46,407 nt of DNA from assembly GCA_014904845.1 (NCBI GenBank), contig MU119559.1, forward strand, positions 1 to 46,407. Reading direction: 5' to 3'. This DNA comes from Acephala macrosclerotiorum. Its lineage: Eukaryota; Ascomycota; Leotiomycetes; Helotiales; Mollisiaceae. Shown piece after piece: positions 42,714-46,407 of the stretch. Each line of letters starts with the position of its first letter. Position 1 is the stretch's first letter. A program made the translations under genes and the position numbers. The notes beneath the pieces are model-generated. The model saw only the letters and a list, made by a program, of their open reading frames with translations. It did not search any database and was not told the DNA's origin.

Positions 42714-44340
42714 ATGTATTCTAAATTTGAGATTGTTCCAGGATTTCTCGGAGCATTCTCAACCTGGCCTTCTTTGACACCGGGACTTGATATTGGTGGC
42801 GCATAATGGGTGGTACTACAGCAAATGAGATATGAACAATGAAAGGGCTTCCCCTTTCACCCTGATAACAGTCTCAAATTTGCATTAAAATCGTGGAAAC
42901 ACTTGATAACAGCTCCTTCACTCGATGGCGTCTGCGCATTTGATAGTATTTCCCTTGATCAGCAGCATCAGTTCGAAAGACACAAGTAGCGACGATACTA
43001 AAGCAGGCCGTCCGTGTTGCGACGATAGTCGATAGTCGATAGTCGATATATTGATAATAATTTTAAACTGCTCGCTCAGTTAAGCGAGTTTGACACCAAC
43101 GATCAATATCCAGAGATAGAACGAGCTCAATCCATGACTACAATGTTCGAAGTCGAGTCCGAGGTGTCTAGCATAATATTGCCCGACAGGCTCATTCTCG
43201 TAGCATTACGTCTAATCATGCGATTCTACTTTCCGCCACCCCTGACCGAAGCGAACAAACCCCGTGATCACAATATCCATCGTCGCAAAACTGTCTAGTC
43301 ATTATCTAAAGTTCGTTATTCATACGAAGCCTTTTAAAAGAAACAATATGTTCATGCTGGCAACGACATCCTCAAATTCGGACAAAGCAGTCTTGCACGC
43401 CACGGATTTTCCAACAAAGAATAGATATCACGGGTGCAGAAATGGTCCGCCGCCGATAAACATTGCCCACACAAAGTTTATAACTACTTCAGTATCTTCC
43501 GTACAAGCCCGAAACCCGTGCCAAAAGAACCGCCAAGTCTCCACCAATATGCAAGATGTCCGCCACTACGCGAAAGATTGAGGAAGCGAAAGCATATTCC
43601 TCATTCACCAAGAGTTCGAATCAGAGCGCATTCCAACCACCGGGCTCGAGCTATCAGAAGAATCTCGAGTGCCAAGGCAGGCAATCTCGTTGTATCTTGG
43701 AGCATAGGGCATTCTTGGTGCTGGAAAAGATGCTGGGACTGGCGTCACTTTATGAGTGATGCACTTCAGAGGATGGGTCTAGAATGGACTCAAAGAAGCT
43801 CCCATACCCGTGCCGATTCAATCTCCTCATGTCATTACAATTCTAACAGGTCTCAACTGTTTTCATCCCACCGTATGTTCAAATCGTTGGACAACAGCTA
43901 ACAGATTCGAGTGCCAGGTTCCAGAGCCCACCGATCTTACGACCACTCCACAACCAAGTACAACGACTGTTTTGTCAGACTTAAGAAGCACGAATATATA
44001 GCAAAGCTGCGAAAGGAGGTGAAGAAATCTAGAGTAGAAATCTAGACCCGAATTCGAACGTTGGTAGCTTGCCCATACTCGGAGTAGCACTGAGCGAAAA
44101 CCAAAATTTCCCGTTCCGCGATGCATAGACAGCGATACATTACCAGATCCTTTACCCTTTCATTAGCAGAGCCACAACTTCCACCCTAAGTCAGTACAAT
44201 TGGGAAGCAGCTGTCGCCAAGAGGAGGTTACGCACCATACGGATATACAAGCAGACGGATATGGGTTTGGCGATAATCATGGTCCAGATAACATTTGGTA
44301 GAATATTTCCCCATCTTGAAGGATTTGAAGGAACTTATTG
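42714..44340. other. Intergenic region, nothing recognised
   Basis: A GATAGTC tandem (about three units, GATAGTCGATAGTCGATAGT) lies near 43024-43046. A + strand frame from 43556 (MSATTRKIEEAKAYSSFTKS) is charged but short and matches nothing that I know. No RNA gene seen. Confidence 0.4.
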
Positions 44341-44401
44341 TAACTAGAGTTCTTCAGTATTGAGTTTTGACGGAAGCTTTACTTCAGAGGCAGCAGCGCC
44401 G

Positions 44402-45518
44402 CTATTCAGAGTACAGCGTGATGCATAGACAGCTTGTCCGTAAGGACATTGAGGTAATAAGTGATACAATTTCGACGTCGAAGTTGCCTCCACATATGGC
44501 CAAGCAGCATTTGACTTTCGAGTAGCAGATATCAAATATGATACTAAGCATGCCGTGCTTGAGTTCCCAGACTGTAGCTTTTGGTGGTTTTACTGGCCAG
44601 CCATTTTTCAGCTTCCTGACGATTCCTTTAGGTCCAAAACTACACCAATCAGTACTTACAACCATTTCTCATTCTCCGACGCATAGTGGTTAACTCAGAG
44701 CTCGAATTCCCCTTCTTCCATTGCTTTAGCTCTACATAAGTCAGAGGTCAGGATTTGATTCATAACACGGAATACAATCTTCTCATCAAAGTCGTAGATA
44801 TCTTCTAGAAATAGCAAGACGCTTTCATGCCCATCCTTGACTAATGCATTCATTGCTATGTCAAAGTTTTGTAAGATGATATTAAAGTCCACTGGGTAAC
44901 GAGGAGGAAGGGGTGATTGGAAAGGATCGCTTGGCCAGCCCTTGGCTCTACGTGAAACAATTCCGATGGTGGGATTTGGAGGTGCCCCTACAGTATCTCC
45001 TCCTATTTGGACAATTAACCTTCTTCATTGCATTTTCTGAGGAAGCTGCGCCACTCTACTGCCGTCAAATCTTTTAGGTCGTCAACATTTTTGGTTATGT
45101 ACTTGAAAAAATGGTGCTCTGGAATTTTAAAATGTAATTAGCGTATGCAGCGCAAGTCGATCGTGGTATTTTTTTTTTTGGAAGTCAGCAATGAAATAAT
45201 AGTGGCTATTCTTGAACACTTGGGTTCGAAGGGTGTCTCAGTGAATAGGCGGTATCCTAGATTAGTCGATTCATTTCTTGGAACGGGTAGAGGCCAATAC
45301 CTGCATTGATTGATGTCCAAAACCATTACCTTTCGAATTCTTCTCGCCTGGCGAAGTCGGTCTACTTGTATGGAAAGAGCGATTTTCTGAGTTTCAGGCA
45401 TAGCCTTGTTGATTATTGGGTCATTCTGACGGACCGAAAATCTTTCCTCTGGGTCATACGGCTTATCATATGCTATTAGAGTTAGCTTGCCCTGAGAAAG
45501 TAGAGTATTGAAAACCAC
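44402..45518 (-). pseudogene. Broken-looking minus-strand gene, unknown function
   Basis: Four protein-like stretches follow one another on the minus strand: QGKLTLIAYDKPYDPEERFS with IINKAMPETQKIALSIQVDR (45495-45330); HHFFKYITKNVDDLKDLTAV and EWRSFLRKCNEEG after a TTCCAG acceptor (45118-45022); GGDTVGAPPNPTIGIVSRRA, GWPSDPFQSPLPPRYPVDFN and LFLEDIYDFDEKIVF up to a TGA at 44695; and VKPPKATVWELKHGMLSIIF (about 44600-44540). Between the second and third the frame shifts by one base near 45018, at GAAGAAGGTTAATTG, with no room for an intron. So it is probably a decaying gene, or a real gene with a local sequence error. I do not recognise the family. Confidence 0.4.
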
Positions 45519-46407
45519 ATACGTCCTCTATTACGAACTCTAGAACCGAACGTTTGAGGACCCATCTTTGCAGGTTCGGAGCCATATCTTCCCCACATTA
45601 GAGAAATTATTCACCCAAAGATCAAGGGCGCGGGGACTCACTCTCTGATATAACATTGCCAAAACATTGAGTTATGTATTCATCGAAAATAATCAACAGG
45701 GATGGGGTAATAGTTGTCAATGTTCCAACCATCTAGTAAATTCAACAAAACAGGTTGCTTACGCATGCAGTAGTATTGGTTTTTAGCGATGTTCCACCCC
45801 GATTTACATACTCAGCGAGTCAGCGTTGATCTGTGTTTGCAGAAATCTCACTCACTGAAAGAATCCACCTGGTGGGAGCCCTTTTGCTTCAGTACGAAAG
45901 TTTACCGCGCGTGTTCTGCCGCCAAAATCCTGGGGCTTCGGTCGGGGCGGTCATGGGCCTTTCCAATCGGGAGACTCACTGCACCCTCCGTGGAGGATCC
46001 CCTGGGCTGTGTCAGCAATGCTTCTATACGTGATAGGTGCTTCATTCTATTACAATTCACCCAAAACTTCACAATCAGAGCAAGGCTCGACGCAAGGTGG
46101 TTCACTAGTGATAGGGTTAGTCTTTTGTCTCGCTGAATGATGGTCCCAGATTGCGTGCTTTGAGAACTTAGCTTCCTTCAAGGACGTGGTTGGCTTGGGC
46201 TTACAGCTAATTCGTGCAATATTGTAGAAGCAAACTCGAATTGGCAGACCATATTCTCAGCAGCTCGTATGTTTGGATCAAGGAGAGGTTCTAATATGTG
46301 AAAGTCTAAATTGCATGTTGTTTATCGCCACTGAGTATGATGTTACAGTAACGCGTCAAGAGTCTGAGCCACTTAAGCGAAACGCGCCCAAAACGCGTGA
46401 ATCGCGA
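45519..46407. other. Right edge, no recognised gene
   Basis: The 5' part of the broken gene above may extend to about 45600 (a minus-strand segment reading WVLKRSVLEFVIED). Beyond that I see no supported coding, RNA or repeat feature up to the window end. Confidence 0.35.

Noticed and set aside
45171..45181. Poly-T run as a Pol III terminator
   Set aside because: No internal promoter or RNA gene precedes it; it lies inside the broken minus-strand gene region.
1..46407. tRNA or rRNA genes
   Set aside because: I looked for clover-leaf A and B box words and rRNA-like conserved words on both strands and saw none that I could defend; a tRNA scan would settle this.

Overview
The window looks like nuclear DNA of a filamentous ascomycete (Pezizomycotina; a Leotiomycetes-type genome is my guess, not proven). 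Evidence: short GT-AG introns of about 45-60 nt with CTGAC/CTAAC branch sites; CFEM, HET, Nst1 and DUF1749 genes; and very AT-rich blocks whose surviving cytosines sit mostly in CpG, the footprint of repeat-induced point mutation (RIP).

Layout. 1-720 is a RIP-degraded AT block. 1367-15157 is a mostly ordinary gene block: a TRAPPC12-like trafficking subunit (+), galactokinase (-), acetolactate synthase ILV2 (+, five exons, two Gcn4/CPC1-type sites upstream), a chimeric remnant made of the start of a PHO89 Na+/phosphate symporter and the tail of an ENA Na+-ATPase, a CFEM membrane protein (-), a dienelactone-hydrolase-like protein (+), and a BTB gene with a stop codon (-).

15213-29612 is an accessory, transposon-laden island. 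It has a 368-bp MITE, a 2.15-kb RIP-degraded Tc1/mariner-like element with perfect terminal repeats and TA duplications, a SUR7/PalI-family membrane protein, a GIY-YIG-like protein, an intact HET-domain gene between two direct copies of a RIP-degraded repeat, a decayed gene with three in-frame TAG stops, a second HET gene with two reading-frame breaks, and a second BTB gene related to the first. Another pair of direct repeats flanks the second HET gene.

30863-42713 returns to conserved genes: NST1 (-), a Rho2-type GTPase (+) whose coding region needs a 6-nt microexon, mitochondrial ribosomal protein mL40/MRPL28 (-), a DUF1749 alpha/beta-hydrolase (+), and a small unrecognised conserved-looking protein (+). 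From 42714 to the end only a broken-looking minus-strand gene of unknown function could be seen.

No operon-like logic links these genes; the biology is core metabolism and trafficking interrupted by an allorecognition-flavoured, repeat-rich island where RIP appears to have leaked into neighbouring genes. All exon coordinates were worked out by hand from splice signals and protein continuity, and homology calls rest on memory of family motifs.
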